64,000 nucleotides of DNA from Streptomyces sp. NBC_00273 (GCF_036178145.1 NZ_CP108067.1:5332001-5396000); one strand, 5' to 3'; positions 9,223-18,271 are shown, numbered from the stretch's first letter. Translations and numbers: made by a program. The notes: generated from the letters alone by a model not told the origin.

Positions 9223-10077
9223 GTGAGCGAATCCTCCGATCTCCCGCTGCCGTCCGCGCGCTCGGCGCCGACCGTCCCGTACGCCTCCTACCTGCGCGTC
9301 TACGAGCCCCTGGCGGCCTTCGCCGAGCCGGAGCGCACGCACTGGGCCGACTACGCCCGGCGCGGGGCGACCCCGACCGCCCAGGACGAACTGCGCCGGT
9401 CGCTGTCGGACTTGGTGCGGGTCCCGCTGCTGGGGGTGCCGTCGCACGAGAGCGCGGACGCCTTCACCGCGGTGGTCGACGGGGTGCTGCTGGTCTGCCC
9501 CTGGCGCACCCGGCTCCGCGGCTGGCTGGCCCTCCAGGAACTCGTCGAGTGGTTCCCGCGCCCGGTGCTGGACGCCGCGCTCCCGCCGGGAGCGCGCCGC
9601 CGGGCGGCCGAGGAGTACGAGCGCTGGCGCGAACGGAACCCGGACGCGCGCCCCTGGATCCGTACGGGGGTGTGGCAGGTGCCGCTGCGCTGGTTCGTGT
9701 TGGTGGCGGACGAGGAGCGGGACCACGTGCCGGGCGAGCGCCTGCGCTACCGCACGCCGATGGTCCAGGCCCGGCGGCGGCTCGCCCGCGCGCTGCGGAC
9801 CCTGCGGGACGCGGAGGGGTACGGGATGCTCGCCGACGGACTGGTGGAGGTGGGGAGCTGGCTGGAGGAGTTCCACCCGCGCTCGATGGTCGAGCTGGAC
9901 TACGGGGGGCTGCTGCACGCGCTGCCGGCGGACCGGCTGGCGGCCGACCGCTCGGCCGGGGACCTCGCGGCGGGCATCGCGGCCCTGCGGGCCGGGGACG
10001 TGGAGGGCGCGACCGAGGTCTACGAGGAGTTGGCGGAGCGGTGGCGGGCGGTCCGCGAGCGGCTTTTCGCGAATTAG
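9223..10077 (+). CDS. Conserved hypothetical protein upstream of bldC
   Basis: 284 residues from GTG 9223. A start at 9169 would add 18 poorly conserved-looking residues. The protein is Arg/Leu/Trp-rich and soluble, with no signal peptide or membrane segment. The C-terminal 80 residues look helical and repetitive ([20 protein letters not shown], then [17 protein letters not shown]), possibly one TPR-like pair. I do not recognise a catalytic motif. The position between vdh and bldC is conserved in Streptomyces (from memory), but no function is known to me. There is no strong Shine-Dalgarno sequence (GGAAGGG lies about 15 bp upstream), so the start is uncertain. Confidence 0.65.
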   Translation: MSESSDLPLPSARSAPTVPYASYLRVYEPLAAFAEPERTHWADYARRGATPTAQDELRRSLSDLVRVPLLGVPSHESADAFTAVVDGVLLVCPWRTRLRGWLALQELVEWFPRPVLDAALPPGARRRAAEEYERWRERNPDARPWIRTGVWQVPLRWFVLVADEERDHVPGERLRYRTPMVQARRRLARALRTLRDAEGYGMLADGLVEVGSWLEEFHPRSMVELDYGGLLHALPADRLAADRSAGDLAAGIAALRAGDVEGATEVYEELAERWRAVRERLFAN

Positions 10078-10644
10078 GCCGAAAGGTGCCTGTGTGGCTG
10101 GTTTCACCCAAGAGGGGGCAGTGCGTATCGTCCGGTATCGGTCGATCGGTCAATACTGGCTGATCAGAGGCCTGATCATGGCATTTAGGACGTAGTGCCA
10201 GGACCTTCGTCCCGATACGGGCCATTGGCCCAAGCGTGACGGACCGCACTAACTACACCCTTGCGCCCTTCCCCTACCCTCGTGCCAAAATAGGACAAGG
10301 AGTCCGGGGAGGGTTCCTTCCGCCCAACTAAGGGCGGAATGCTCGGCATTGCACTCTACGGGGGGTCTGACGACTCCTGATCGCTCTGTGACTGATCGTC
10401 ACAGTGGGGTGACTGTCCGTTATAGGGCGGTCCATCGGCTTCCGCCGCTGATGAACACCTCGGAGGGCAATTCCGTCGGTTTGGCCGTCGAGGCTGGACG
10501 GATGGTGTAGTTGTAGTGCCGAGGACAAGCCGTTCGTCCTATAACCGACTCGGCCCGCGTATGTCCATTTCGGGCAACGCGGGCCAAGGTGCAGAATTTA
10601 GAGGAAAGAACCGAGATGGTTCGGTTCTCCCGAGGAGGCCGCTC
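10078..10644 (+). promoter_or_regulatory. Long bldC upstream region
   Basis: 567 bp without a convincing gene. The GC content drops compared with flanking coding DNA. It holds a perfect inverted repeat TGATCAG-AGGC-CTGATCA (10161-10178) and the smaller GTGAC...GTCAC-like elements around 10389-10400. Developmental bld genes are often controlled from long upstream regions; exact promoters cannot be fixed from sequence alone. Confidence 0.5.
10161..10178. repeat. Inverted repeat TGATCAG-AGGC-CTGATCA
   Basis: Perfect seven-base arms with a four-base spacer, 80 bp after the stop of the preceding gene and 467 bp before bldC. Without a T-run it is a poor classical terminator, so an operator is as likely. 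Confidence 0.4.
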
Positions 10645-10851
10645 ATGACCGCTCGCACCCCTGATGCCGAGCCGCTGCTGACCCCGGCTGAGGTTGCCAC
10701 GATGTTCCGCGTGGACCCGAAGACGGTCACCCGCTGGGCCAAGGCTGGCAAGCTCACGTCCATCCGCACCCTGGGTGGACACCGCCGGTACCGCGAGGCC
10801 GAGGTTCGCGCACTGCTCGCGGGAATTCCGCAGCAGCGCAGCGAGGCCTGA
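10645..10851 (+). CDS. bldC: BldC, MerR-like developmental regulator
   Basis: 68 residues: a single winged-helix DNA-binding domain of the MerR/excisionase-like type, with 'LLTPAEVATMFRVDPKTVTRWAKAG' as the HTH and 'LTSIRTLGGHRRYREAEVRALL' as the wing. It lacks the MerR effector domain and coiled coil. BldC is known to bind direct repeats cooperatively and to hold back sporulation genes in Streptomyces. The ATG at 10645 has a near-perfect CGAGGAGG ribosome site 8 bp upstream. Longer in-frame starts from 10516 are not supported by a ribosome site and would make an unusually long protein. Confidence 0.95.
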   Translation: MTARTPDAEPLLTPAEVATMFRVDPKTVTRWAKAGKLTSIRTLGGHRRYREAEVRALLAGIPQQRSEA

Positions 10852-10959
10852 GGTCGCGTAAACACCCCGCTTTAACGGGTTTATGTCGGGTCCCCCAATC
10901 CGATGAAACCCACATAGCTTCATACGGCCGGACCTGCCCCAACAGGTTCAAGGTCGTCC

Positions 10960-10998
10960 GATCGCGCTGGACTCCGCCGGGTCCAGCGCGATCTTTTT
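10960..10998 (+). terminator. Terminator downstream of bldC
   Basis: GATCGCGCTGGAC (10960-10972) pairs perfectly with GTCCAGCGCGATC (10981-10993), followed by TTTTT. It lies 108 bp after the bldC stop. The 3' UTR between them also has a small CCCG-CTTTAA-CGGG hairpin (10868-10881). Confidence 0.9.
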
Positions 10999-11462
10999 AT
11001 GCCCAGGTCAGGGCGGTCTTGAGCGCGCACGGGGACACCGGCGGGATAGGTGCCATTGCACATATTCTATCGAGCAGGCGTATGGGTGCGATAAAAGTAT
11101 GAGTCTCAAAAACTCATCCGGTGACTCCCGTCACAGATGATCACTCTTGTATATCCGGTATTGCACCCCGTAAAGGGGACCCGCCTCGCGAGGCGCCTCA
11201 CGCGAACGGGGGATTCCGGGTGACGGTCGGCCTCGGAAGGTCCCGGAAGGCGGTTCGGAGGGGCAGCGAAGGGGCCGGGTCCGGTTCGGAGGGGCCGCGG
11301 AGGGAACGGGGCGGTCCGGGGTGGGTCGGAGGGGAGCGGGCCGCGCCCGCGGACGCCCCGCAGGGGCGGCGGACGTGACCCGGAGGTGTTCACGGGCACC
11401 GCGGGCGCCCCACGGCCCCCAGGCGACCTCCAAGGCCGTCTGGGCGGTGCCACCCGCCAACG
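10999..11462. other. Intergenic region with an AT-rich patch, no gene recognised
   Basis: 464 bp between the bldC terminator and the tRNA-Asp hairpin. About 11040-11170 is clearly AT-richer than the surroundings and contains GTGAC-TCCC-GTCAC. From 11180 on it is G-rich with repeated CGG/GGAAGG steps. Short open frames here lack ribosome sites and Streptomyces-like codon bias, so I do not call them. Confidence 0.45.
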
Positions 11463-11502
11463 CGTCAGGGCCCGTATCCCCAGAGGGATACGGGCCCTGA
11501 CG
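11463..11502 (-). terminator. Large hairpin downstream of tRNA-Asp
   Basis: CGTCAGGGCCCGTATCC and GGATACGGGCCCTGACG form a 17-bp perfect stem with a six-base loop. It begins 7 bp past the tRNA 3' end, in the transcription direction of the tRNA. There is no U-tract on that strand, which is common for Streptomyces terminators. Confidence 0.7.
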
Positions 11503-11508
11503 TTTCTG

Positions 11509-11582
11509 CGAACCTGACGGGACTTGAACCCGCGACCTCCACCTTGACAGGGTGGCGAGCTAACCAACTGCTCCACAGGTCC
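11509..11582 (-). tRNA. tRNA-Asp (GUC)
   Basis: On the minus strand: acceptor GGACCTG pairs with CAGGTTC, the anticodon stem CCACC/GGTGG encloses loop CTGTCAA with anticodon GTC, and the T-arm is CGGGTTCAAGTCCCG. Discriminator G fits tRNA-Asp. CCA is not encoded. A second, almost identical tRNA-Asp lies at 18198-18271. Confidence 0.93.
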
Positions 11583-11687
11583 TTGATTTGCGGCCGCTCG
11601 GCGGCTGCGAATCAGACTGTACCGCAGCTCAGGGGGTGCAGTCGAACCGGACCGCGGAGCCGGTCACGGAGCCGGTCGGGGAGCCGG

Positions 11688-14600
11688 TCACGGAGCCGCC
11701 GCGTCCACCGCCTTCACGATCCGCTTGTCGGAGATCGGGTACGCCGTCCCGAGCGCGTGCGCGAAGTAACTGACGCGCAGTTCCTCGATCATCCAGCGGA
11801 TGTCGGTGACCGCGGACGGGACCGGCCGCCCCTTCGGCAACTGCTCCAGCAGCCAGGCGTACTCGTCCTGCATCTCGTGGACCTTCTCCATGCGCGTCGT
11901 GTCGCGCTGGACGCCCGTGGGCATCTGCTGGAGCCGCCGGTCCACCGCCACCAGGTAGCGCATCAGGTCCGCCAGTCGGCGCAGCCCCGTGAGCGTCACG
12001 AAGCCGGCCGGCACGAGGGCCGCCAGCTGCGTCTTGACGTCCTGGATGTTCGCGACCAGCGCCAGGCTGCCCGTGGCCTTCAGACGGCGCTCACAGGCCT
12101 GCCAGGCGGCCAGCACCTGCTGCACCTGGCTCACCGTGCGCACGGTCGTGTCCACCAGGTCGGCGCGGACGGCCTCGTAGAGCTTCCGGAAGCCCGCCTC
12201 GTCCCACGCGGGGCCGCCGTGGTCGGCGATCAGCTTGTCGGTCGCCGCGGTCGCGCAGTCGTCGAAGAGCGCCTGGATGGAACCGTGCGGGTTCCTGGAC
12301 AGGGCCAGCTTCTGCTGGTTGGTCAGGTGGTCCGAGGCGAACTTCGCCGGGTTCACCGGGATGTTCAGCAGGATGAGCCGCCGGGTGCCCAGCCACATGG
12401 CCTGCTGCTGCTCGGCCTCGGTGTCGAAGAGCCGTACGGAGACGGTCGAGCCCTCGTCCACCAGCGCCGGGTACGCCTTCACCGGCTGGCCCGCACGCCG
12501 GGTCTCGAAGACCTTGGTCAGCGTGCCGATCGTCCAGTCGGTCAGCCCGGTCCGCTCCACCGATTCCCCGCCCGCCCGCTCGGCGGTGGCCGCGGCGGCC
12601 TTGGAGAGGGCCTGGCGGGCCTTCGGCTTCAGCCTCAGGCGCAGGGCCTCCAGGTCCTTGTCCTCGGCGAGGTTCTTGCGGCGCTCGTCGATGATCCGGA
12701 AGGTGATCTTCAGATGGTCCGGGATGCGGGTGAGGTCGAAGTCCTCGGCCGAGACCGGGACCCCCACCATCCGCTGGAGCTCGCGCGCCAGCGTGACCGG
12801 CAGCGGCTCCTGCAGGGGCACCGCCGTGTCCAGGAAGCGGCCGGCGAAGTTCGGCGCGGGCACGTAGTGCCGGCGGATCGGCTTCGGCAGCGAGCGGATC
12901 AGCTCGGTGACGACCTCCTCGCGCAGGCCCGGGATCTGCCAGTCGAAACCCTCGTCGGTGACCTGGTTCAGTACCTGGAGCGGGATGTGGACGGTCACGC
13001 CGTCGGCGTCCGCGCCCGGCTCGAACTGGTAGGTCACCCGGAACTTCAGCTGCCCCTGACGCCAGGAGTCCGGGTAGTCGGCCTTGGTGACCCCGGCCGC
13101 CTTCTCGGTCAGCAACATCTCGCGCTCGAAGTCGAGGAGTTCGGGCTCCTCGCGCTTCTTGTGCTTCCACCAGGAGTCGAAGTGCGCCCCCGACACCACG
13201 TGGGCGGGGATCTTCTGGTCGTAGAAGTCGAAGAGCGTCTCGTCGTCCACCACGATGTCGCGGCGCCGGGCCCGGTTCTCCAGCTCCTCCACCTCGGTGA
13301 GGAGCTTGCGGTTGTCGGCGTAGAACTTGTGGTGGGTGCGCCAGTCGCCCTCGACCAGCGCGTTGCGGATGAACAGCTCGCGCGAGACCTCGGCGTCGAT
13401 CCGGCCGTAGTTGATCTTCCGCTGAGCCACGATCGGTACGCCGTACAGCGTGACCTTCTCGTACGCCATCACGGCCGCCTGGTCCTTCTCCCAGTGCGGC
13501 TCGCTGTACGTGCGCTTGACCAGGTGCTGCGCCAGCGGCTCCACCCACTCGGGCTCCACCTTGGCGTTCACCCGGGCCCACAGCCGCGAGGTCTCCACCA
13601 GCTCGGCCGACATCACGAACTTCGGTTGCTTCTTGAAGAGCGAGGATCCCGGGAAGATCGCGAACTTGGCGCTGCGGGCACCGAGGTACTCGTTCTTGTC
13701 GGTGTCCTTGAGCCCGATGTGCGAGAGCAGACCGGCCAGCAGCGAGACGTGGACGACCTGCTCCGGGGCGTCGGCCTCGTTGACGTGGATGCCCATGCCC
13801 TTGGCGACCGTGCGCAGCTGGGAGTAGATGTCCTGCCACTCGCGGATCCGCAGGAAGTTCAGGTACTCCTGCTTGCACATCCGGCGGAAGGACGAGGAGC
13901 CGCGCTCCTTCTGCTGCTCGCGGACGTAGCGCCACATGTTCAGGAACGAGAGGAAGTCGCTGGTCTCGTCCTTGAAGCGGGCGTGGTTCTGGTCGGCCTG
14001 GGTCTGCTTGTCCGAGGGCCGCTCGCGCGGGTCCTGGATGGACAGGGCCGCCGCGATGACCATGACCTCGCGGACGCAGTTGTTCTTGTCGGCCTCGATG
14101 ACCATGCGGGCCAGCCGCGGGTCCACCGGGAGCTGGGAGAGCTGGCGGCCCATCTGCGTCAGGCGCTGCCCCTTCTTCCCCTCCGGGGAGGACTTCTCGC
14201 CCGTCTCCAGCGCGCCGAGCTCCTGGAGGAGCTGCACGCCGTCGCGGATGTTGCGGTGGTCCGGCGGGTCGATGAAGGGGAACTTCTCGATCTCGCCGAG
14301 GCCGGCCGCGGTCATCTGGAGGATGACGGAGGCCAGGTTCGTCCGCAGGATCTCGGCGTCGGTGAACTCGGGGCGGGCGTCGAAGTCGGCCTCGGAGTAC
14401 AGCCGGATGCAGATGCCGTCGCTGGTACGGCCGCAGCGGCCCTTGCGCTGGTTGGCGCTGGCCTGCGAGATCCGCTCGATCGGCAGGCGCTGGACCTTGG
14501 TGCGGTGGCTGTAGCGGGAGATCCGGGCGGTGCCCGGGTCGATCACGTACTTGATGCCGGGCACGGTGAGGGAGGTCTCGGCGACGTTGGTGGCGAGGAC

Positions 14601-15635
14601 GATCCGGCGGCCGGTGTGCTGCTGGAACACGCGGTGCTGCTCGGCGTGCGAGAGGCGTGCGTAGAGGGGGAGGACCTCGGTGAATCGTAGATTCCGCTTG
14701 TTGAGGGCGTCCGCCGTGTCGCGGATCTCGCGCTCGCCGGAGAGGAAGACCAGGATGTCGCCCGGCCCCTCGGACTGGAGCTCGTCCACGGCCTCGCAGA
14801 TCGCGGTGATCTGGTCCCGGTCGGAGTCGTCGCCGTCCTCGGCGTCCTCCTCCAGGAGCGGCCGGTAGCGCACCTCCACCGGATACGTGCGCCCGCTGAC
14901 CTCGACGATCGGCGCCTCGCCGAAGTGCCGGGAGAAGCGCTCGGGGTCGATGGTCGCCGAGGTGATGACGACCTTGAGGTCGGGACGCTTCGGCAGCAGC
15001 GTGGCCAGGTAGCCCAGCAGGAAGTCGATGTTCAGCGACCGCTCGTGGGCCTCGTCGATGATGATCGTGTCGTAGGCGCGCAGCTCGCGGTCCGTCTGGA
15101 TCTCGGCGAGCAGGATGCCGTCCGTCATCAGCTTCACGAAGGTCGCGTCCTGGTCCACCTGGTCGGTGAAGCGGACCTTCCAGCCGACGGTCTGACCGAT
15201 CTCGGACTTCAGCTCCTCGGCGATCCGCTCCGCGACCGTGCGGGCGGCGATCCGGCGGGGTTGGGTGTGCCCGATCATGCCCCGGACGCCGCGGCCCAGC
15301 TCCATGCAGATCTTGGGGATCTGCGTGGTCTTGCCGGACCCGGTCTCGCCCGCGACGATCACGACCTGGTGGTCGCGTATCGCCTCGGCGATCTCGTCCT
15401 TCTTCTGGCTGACGGGCAGGTTCTCGGGATACGTGACCTCCGGCATCCGCGAGGCACGGCCGGCCAGTCGCTCGGCGGCCTTGGTGGCCTCCGCGGCGAT
15501 CTCGTCGAGCACGGCCTGCTTGGCCTCGGGCTTGCGGATACGGCGGGCGCCTTCGAGGCGGCGGCCGAGGCGGTGCGCGTCACGGAGGGAGATCTCACCG
15601 AGAAGCGTCTGCAGGGCGGCGAAGGAAGTAGACAT
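11688..15635 (-). CDS. hrpA: ATP-dependent RNA helicase HrpA
   Basis: 1315 residues, the usual length for HrpA. A DEAH-box superfamily 2 helicase that unwinds RNA; in bacteria linked to mRNA processing and rescue of stalled ribosomes. Walker A is GETGSGKT (residues 96-103), motif II DEAH (194-197), motif III SAT (226-228). 'ATNVAETSLTVPGIKYVID' and 'QRKGRCGRTSDGICIRLY' are motifs V and VI. The HA2, OB-fold and long DUF3418-like C-terminal region follow. It is encoded opposite to the upstream gene; 111 bp separate the divergent starts. Confidence 0.95.
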   Translation of the reverse strand: MSTSFAALQTLLGEISLRDAHRLGRRLEGARRIRKPEAKQAVLDEIAAEATKAAERLAGRASRMPEVTYPENLPVSQKKDEIAEAIRDHQVVIVAGETGSGKTTQIPKICMELGRGVRGMIGHTQPRRIAARTVAERIAEELKSEIGQTVGWKVRFTDQVDQDATFVKLMTDGILLAEIQTDRELRAYDTIIIDEAHERSLNIDFLLGYLATLLPKRPDLKVVITSATIDPERFSRHFGEAPIVEVSGRTYPVEVRYRPLLEEDAEDGDDSDRDQITAICEAVDELQSEGPGDILVFLSGEREIRDTADALNKRNLRFTEVLPLYARLSHAEQHRVFQQHTGRRIVLATNVAETSLTVPGIKYVIDPGTARISRYSHRTKVQRLPIERISQASANQRKGRCGRTSDGICIRLYSEADFDARPEFTDAEILRTNLASVILQMTAAGLGEIEKFPFIDPPDHRNIRDGVQLLQELGALETGEKSSPEGKKGQRLTQMGRQLSQLPVDPRLARMVIEADKNNCVREVMVIAAALSIQDPRERPSDKQTQADQNHARFKDETSDFLSFLNMWRYVREQQKERGSSSFRRMCKQEYLNFLRIREWQDIYSQLRTVAKGMGIHVNEADAPEQVVHVSLLAGLLSHIGLKDTDKNEYLGARSAKFAIFPGSSLFKKQPKFVMSAELVETSRLWARVNAKVEPEWVEPLAQHLVKRTYSEPHWEKDQAAVMAYEKVTLYGVPIVAQRKINYGRIDAEVSRELFIRNALVEGDWRTHHKFYADNRKLLTEVEELENRARRRDIVVDDETLFDFYDQKIPAHVVSGAHFDSWWKHKKREEPELLDFEREMLLTEKAAGVTKADYPDSWRQGQLKFRVTYQFEPGADADGVTVHIPLQVLNQVTDEGFDWQIPGLREEVVTELIRSLPKPIRRHYVPAPNFAGRFLDTAVPLQEPLPVTLARELQRMVGVPVSAEDFDLTRIPDHLKITFRIIDERRKNLAEDKDLEALRLRLKPKARQALSKAAAATAERAGGESVERTGLTDWTIGTLTKVFETRRAGQPVKAYPALVDEGSTVSVRLFDTEAEQQQAMWLGTRRLILLNIPVNPAKFASDHLTNQQKLALSRNPHGSIQALFDDCATAATDKLIADHGGPAWDEAGFRKLYEAVRADLVDTTVRTVSQVQQVLAAWQACERRLKATGSLALVANIQDVKTQLAALVPAGFVTLTGLRRLADLMRYLVAVDRRLQQMPTGVQRDTTRMEKVHEMQDEYAWLLEQLPKGRPVPSAVTDIRWMIEELRVSYFAHALGTAYPISDKRIVKAVDAAAP

Positions 15636-15746
15636 ACCTGGTCGAGGATCTCACCTGGGCCCTCCGGGTGGCGAACGCATTTGTCGGGTGGACCCGTACC
15701 ATTTCGGGACGAGTCCGTCGGTCGTACGAATGAGAGGCAGCCCACC

Positions 15747-16331
15747 TTGTCCCGCCCCCGTCACGTCTGGCACCTGCTCGGCGTGGTCCTGGCGGTGCTC
15801 CTGGGCTGTGCGGCCCCGGCGGTGGCGGTCGCCCCGGCGACCCGGACGGCGCCGGCCGCGGACTCGGTCCCGTCCTCGGCCCCGGCGCAGACCTCGGCCC
15901 CGGCCCTGGACTCGGCCCCGGCCTCGGCCCCGGTCCGGGACCATGCCTCCGCCCTGGCTCCGGCTTCGGCTTCCGACTTGGTCTCGGTCCCGGCTTCGGC
16001 TTCGGGCCTGGCGTCGGCTTCGGCTTCGGCCCCTGCCGCGGCAGCGGAGCCGGCTTCGGGCCCGGCCCCGGCCACCGGCTCGGTCCCGGGGTGGCCCCGG
16101 GCGGCAGTGTTCGCCGACGCCGGCGGGCCCGCCTGCGCGCCGGTGGCCCCCGAGCGCGGCGGTACGCCCGCCGTCCCCGCGCGCGCCTTCGGCGAGCACG
16201 CCCAGGTCCCGCCGGTCCGGGCGGTGCCCGAGGAGGCCGGTCCGGCCGCGGCCGTGCCCGTACGGACCCCCGTACGCGGCCCCGACCGCCCGGCCCCCGA
16301 CCGGCTGGAGCTCTGCGTGATGCGGGTCTAG
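15747..16331 (+). CDS. Secreted Ala/Ser/Pro-rich protein
   Basis: 194 residues from a TTG start at 15747 with GAGAGG about 10 bp upstream. The first 30 residues form a signal peptide (HVWHLLGVVLAVLLGCAAPA; the Cys may allow lipidation). The middle is low-complexity Ala/Ser/Pro of about 90 residues, built from repeated SAPAS/PASAS steps. The last 70 residues are less repetitive and contain two isolated Cys. There is no catalytic motif. It is likely a cell-wall-associated or secreted spacer-type protein. The start codon is inferred from the signal peptide, since no ATG or GTG gives a better one. Confidence 0.55.
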   Translation: MSRPRHVWHLLGVVLAVLLGCAAPAVAVAPATRTAPAADSVPSSAPAQTSAPALDSAPASAPVRDHASALAPASASDLVSVPASASGLASASASAPAAAAEPASGPAPATGSVPGWPRAAVFADAGGPACAPVAPERGGTPAVPARAFGEHAQVPPVRAVPEEAGPAAAVPVRTPVRGPDRPAPDRLELCVMRV

Positions 16332-16333
16332 GC

Positions 16334-16413
16334 CGTCTCCTCCGGATCTTGCCTGCCCCGCGCCGCCCGGTACCGGACGCCGCGGGCCTCACCGGCAAGA
16401 TCCGAAAGAGACG
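16334..16413. terminator. Long interrupted hairpin
   Basis: CGGATCTTGCC (16343-16353) pairs with GGCAAGATCCG (16394-16404), extended outside by CGTCTC/GAGACG (16334-16339/16408-16413). The loop is 40 bases. It starts 3 bp after a stop codon and ends 61 bp before the next gene. It may be a terminator, or an attenuator for the dsbA-ccdA pair. Confidence 0.5.
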
Positions 16414-16474
16414 ACCCAGTCGGGACCGGTCCCACCGGTCCCGTCCCACCCGCCCGCAGCACCGGAGCACCCGC

Positions 16475-17218
16475 ATGCCCTCTTCCAAGAAGCCCTCCAC
16501 CAAGAAGTCCTCCGCGAAGCCCCTCCTGATCTCCGCCGGGGTGGCCCTCGCCGCGATCACCCTCGGCCTCGTCTCCTGGCAGGCCACCGCTCCCGCCGAG
16601 ACCGGTTCGGCCGGTTCCGGTTCCGGCGCCGGCGCCGCGCCGCGGACCGACCCCGCCGCCGAGCTCAAGGCCCTGGCCCGGCGCGAGTCCGGCGACAAGC
16701 TCGCCGTCGGCCGCGCCGACGCGCCCGTCGTGCTCATCGAGTACTCCGACTTCAAGTGCGGCTACTGCGGCAAGTTCGCCCGGGACACCGAGCCCGAGCT
16801 GGTGAAGAAGTACGTCGAGGACGGCACCCTGCGCATCGAGTGGCGCAACTTCCCGATCTTCGGCGCCGAGTCCGAGGCCGCCGCCAAGGCCGCCTGGGCG
16901 GCCGGCCAGCAGGACCGCTTCGACGCCTTCCACGCCGCCGCCTACGCCGGTGGCTCGAAGGAGAAGGGCTTCGCCGAGCCCCGGCTCGTGGAGCTGGCCC
17001 GGGAGGCCGGGGTGCCCGATCTGGAGCGCTTCAAGGCGGACATGGCCGGTGAGCGGGCCGCGGCGGCCCTGAAGAAGGACCAGGAGGAGGGCTACCGCAT
17101 CGGCGTCACCTCCACCCCGTCCTTTCTGCTGAACGGCAAGCCCATCGCCGGTGCCCAGCCGCTCGACGCCTTCACGTCGGCCATCGCCAGGGCGAAGGCC
17201 GAGGCGGCGAAGCAGTGA
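16475..17218 (+). CDS. DsbA-like thioredoxin-fold oxidoreductase, membrane-anchored
   Basis: 247 residues. A basic N-terminus and one hydrophobic segment (LLISAGVALAAITLGLVSW) act as an uncleaved anchor or signal; the rest is extracellular. The thioredoxin domain has CGYC in 'YSDFKCGYCGKFARDTEP' and the cis-Pro loop 'GVTSTPSFLLNGKPI'. This is the DsbA/BdbD type used for disulfide formation in exported proteins. The ATG at 16475 has GGAG at -11. The stop overlaps the CcdA start by four bases (GTGA), so the two are translationally coupled and probably exchange electrons. Confidence 0.88.
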   Translation: MPSSKKPSTKKSSAKPLLISAGVALAAITLGLVSWQATAPAETGSAGSGSGAGAAPRTDPAAELKALARRESGDKLAVGRADAPVVLIEYSDFKCGYCGKFARDTEPELVKKYVEDGTLRIEWRNFPIFGAESEAAAKAAWAAGQQDRFDAFHAAAYAGGSKEKGFAEPRLVELAREAGVPDLERFKADMAGERAAAALKKDQEEGYRIGVTSTPSFLLNGKPIAGAQPLDAFTSAIARAKAEAAKQ

Positions 17219-18060
17219 CCGACATCGGATACCTGGCCGCCCTGTTGGGCGGCCTCCTCGCGCTGCTCAGCCCCTGCAGCGCCCTACTGCTGCCGGCCTT
17301 CTTCGCGTACTCCATCGACTCCACCTCGCGGCTCCTGGCGCGTACCGGGATCTTCTACGCGGGCCTCGCGAGCACCCTGGTACCGCTGGGGGCGGCCGGC
17401 TCGTACGCCGGGCGGTTCTTCCACAGCAACCGCGACCAGCTCGTGCTGGCGGGCGGCTGGCTGATCATCGCGCTCGGCCTCGCGCAGATCCTGGGCCTCG
17501 GCTTCGCCCCGAAACGGATCTCGGAGCTGTCGGGCCGGATCCGGCCGACCACCGCCCTGTCGGTGTACGCGCTCGGCGCGGTCTACGGGCTGGCCGGTTT
17601 CTGCGCCGGCCCGATCCTCGGCAGCGTCCTGACGGTCGCGGCGGTCAGCGGCAGCCCCGTCTACGGCGGCCTGCTGCTCGCGGTCTACGCCCTGGGGATG
17701 GCCGTACCGCTGTTCGTACTGGCTCTGCTGTGGGAGCGGTTCGACCTGGGCAGGCGGCGCTGGCTGCGCGGGCGGGCCCTGCGCGTCGGCCGCTTCGAGC
17801 TGCACACCACCTCGCTGCTGTCCGGGCTGTTCTTCATCACCCTGGGCGTGCTGTTCCTCGTCTACGACGGGGCGAGCGCGCTGCCGGGGCTGCTGGACGT
17901 GGACGACTCGTTCGCCGTGGAGCAGCGGGTCAGCTCGCTTGCGGACGCGGTGCCGGACGGGGCGCTGCTCGCCCTGGTCGCCGCCGGGGCGGCGGCCGTC
18001 GGCGTGGTGCAGTGGCGCCGCAGGGAGCGTGCGGCGGCGGCCGAGACCGAAGGGGAGTAA
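17215..18060 (+). CDS. CcdA-type cytochrome c biogenesis / thiol transport protein
   Basis: 281 residues with six or seven membrane segments. The DsbD/CcdA pattern is visible: 'ALLSPCSALLLPAFFAY' in the first helix and 'GFCAGPILG' in the fourth, which supply the paired membrane cysteines. It carries reducing equivalents from cytoplasmic thioredoxin to extracytoplasmic thiol proteins. It overlaps the upstream thioredoxin-like gene by four bases and is followed directly by a strong terminator, so it ends the operon. Confidence 0.88.
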   Translation: MTDIGYLAALLGGLLALLSPCSALLLPAFFAYSIDSTSRLLARTGIFYAGLASTLVPLGAAGSYAGRFFHSNRDQLVLAGGWLIIALGLAQILGLGFAPKRISELSGRIRPTTALSVYALGAVYGLAGFCAGPILGSVLTVAAVSGSPVYGGLLLAVYALGMAVPLFVLALLWERFDLGRRRWLRGRALRVGRFELHTTSLLSGLFFITLGVLFLVYDGASALPGLLDVDDSFAVEQRVSSLADAVPDGALLALVAAGAAAVGVVQWRRRERAAAAETEGE

Positions 18061-18065
18061 CCACA

Positions 18066-18096
18066 GAAGGCCCCGTCCGATGGACGGGGCCTTCTT
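18066..18096 (+). terminator. Terminator after ccdA
   Basis: GAAGGCCCCGTCC (18066-18078) pairs perfectly with GGACGGGGCCTTC (18082-18094), loop GAT, followed by TT. It also lies just downstream of the convergent tRNA-Phe and probably serves both directions. Confidence 0.85.
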
Positions 18097-18098
18097 GA

Positions 18099-18175
18099 TG
18101 GTGGCTGGGGCCGGGGTCGAACCGGCGACCTATCGCTTTTCAGGCGATCGCTCGTACCAACTGAGCTACCCAGCC
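18099..18175 (-). tRNA. tRNA-Phe (GAA), CCA encoded
   Basis: On the minus strand: acceptor GGCTGGG/CCCAGCC, anticodon stem ATCGC/GCGAT around loop CTGAAAA (anticodon GAA), T-arm GCCGGTTCGACCCCGGC, discriminator A, followed by an encoded CCA (18099-18101). It is the last of a Glu-Asp-Phe cluster. Confidence 0.93.
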
Positions 18176-18197
18176 ACGAAACCGTTTCCGGCTTCAG

Positions 18198-18271
18198 CGA
18201 TCCTGACGGGACTTGAACCCGCGACCTCCACCTTGACAGGGTGGCGAGCTAACCAACTGCTCCACAGGACC
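18198..18271 (-). tRNA. tRNA-Asp (GUC), second copy
   Basis: Same body as the tRNA-Asp at 11509-11582. The acceptor stem differs by one compensatory pair (GGTCCTG/CAGGATC here, GGACCTG/CAGGTTC there). Anticodon loop CTGTCAA. No CCA encoded. Confidence 0.93.

Noticed and set aside
11121..11378. 85-codon frame between bldC and tRNA-Asp
   Set aside because: No ribosome site, atypical third-position pattern and Gly/Arg-rich noise composition.
11544..14690. Very long open frame opposite hrpA
   Set aside because: It is a shadow of the hrpA gene caused by high GC; composition (Arg/Leu/Val-rich, no motifs) and the intact helicase on the other strand rule it out.
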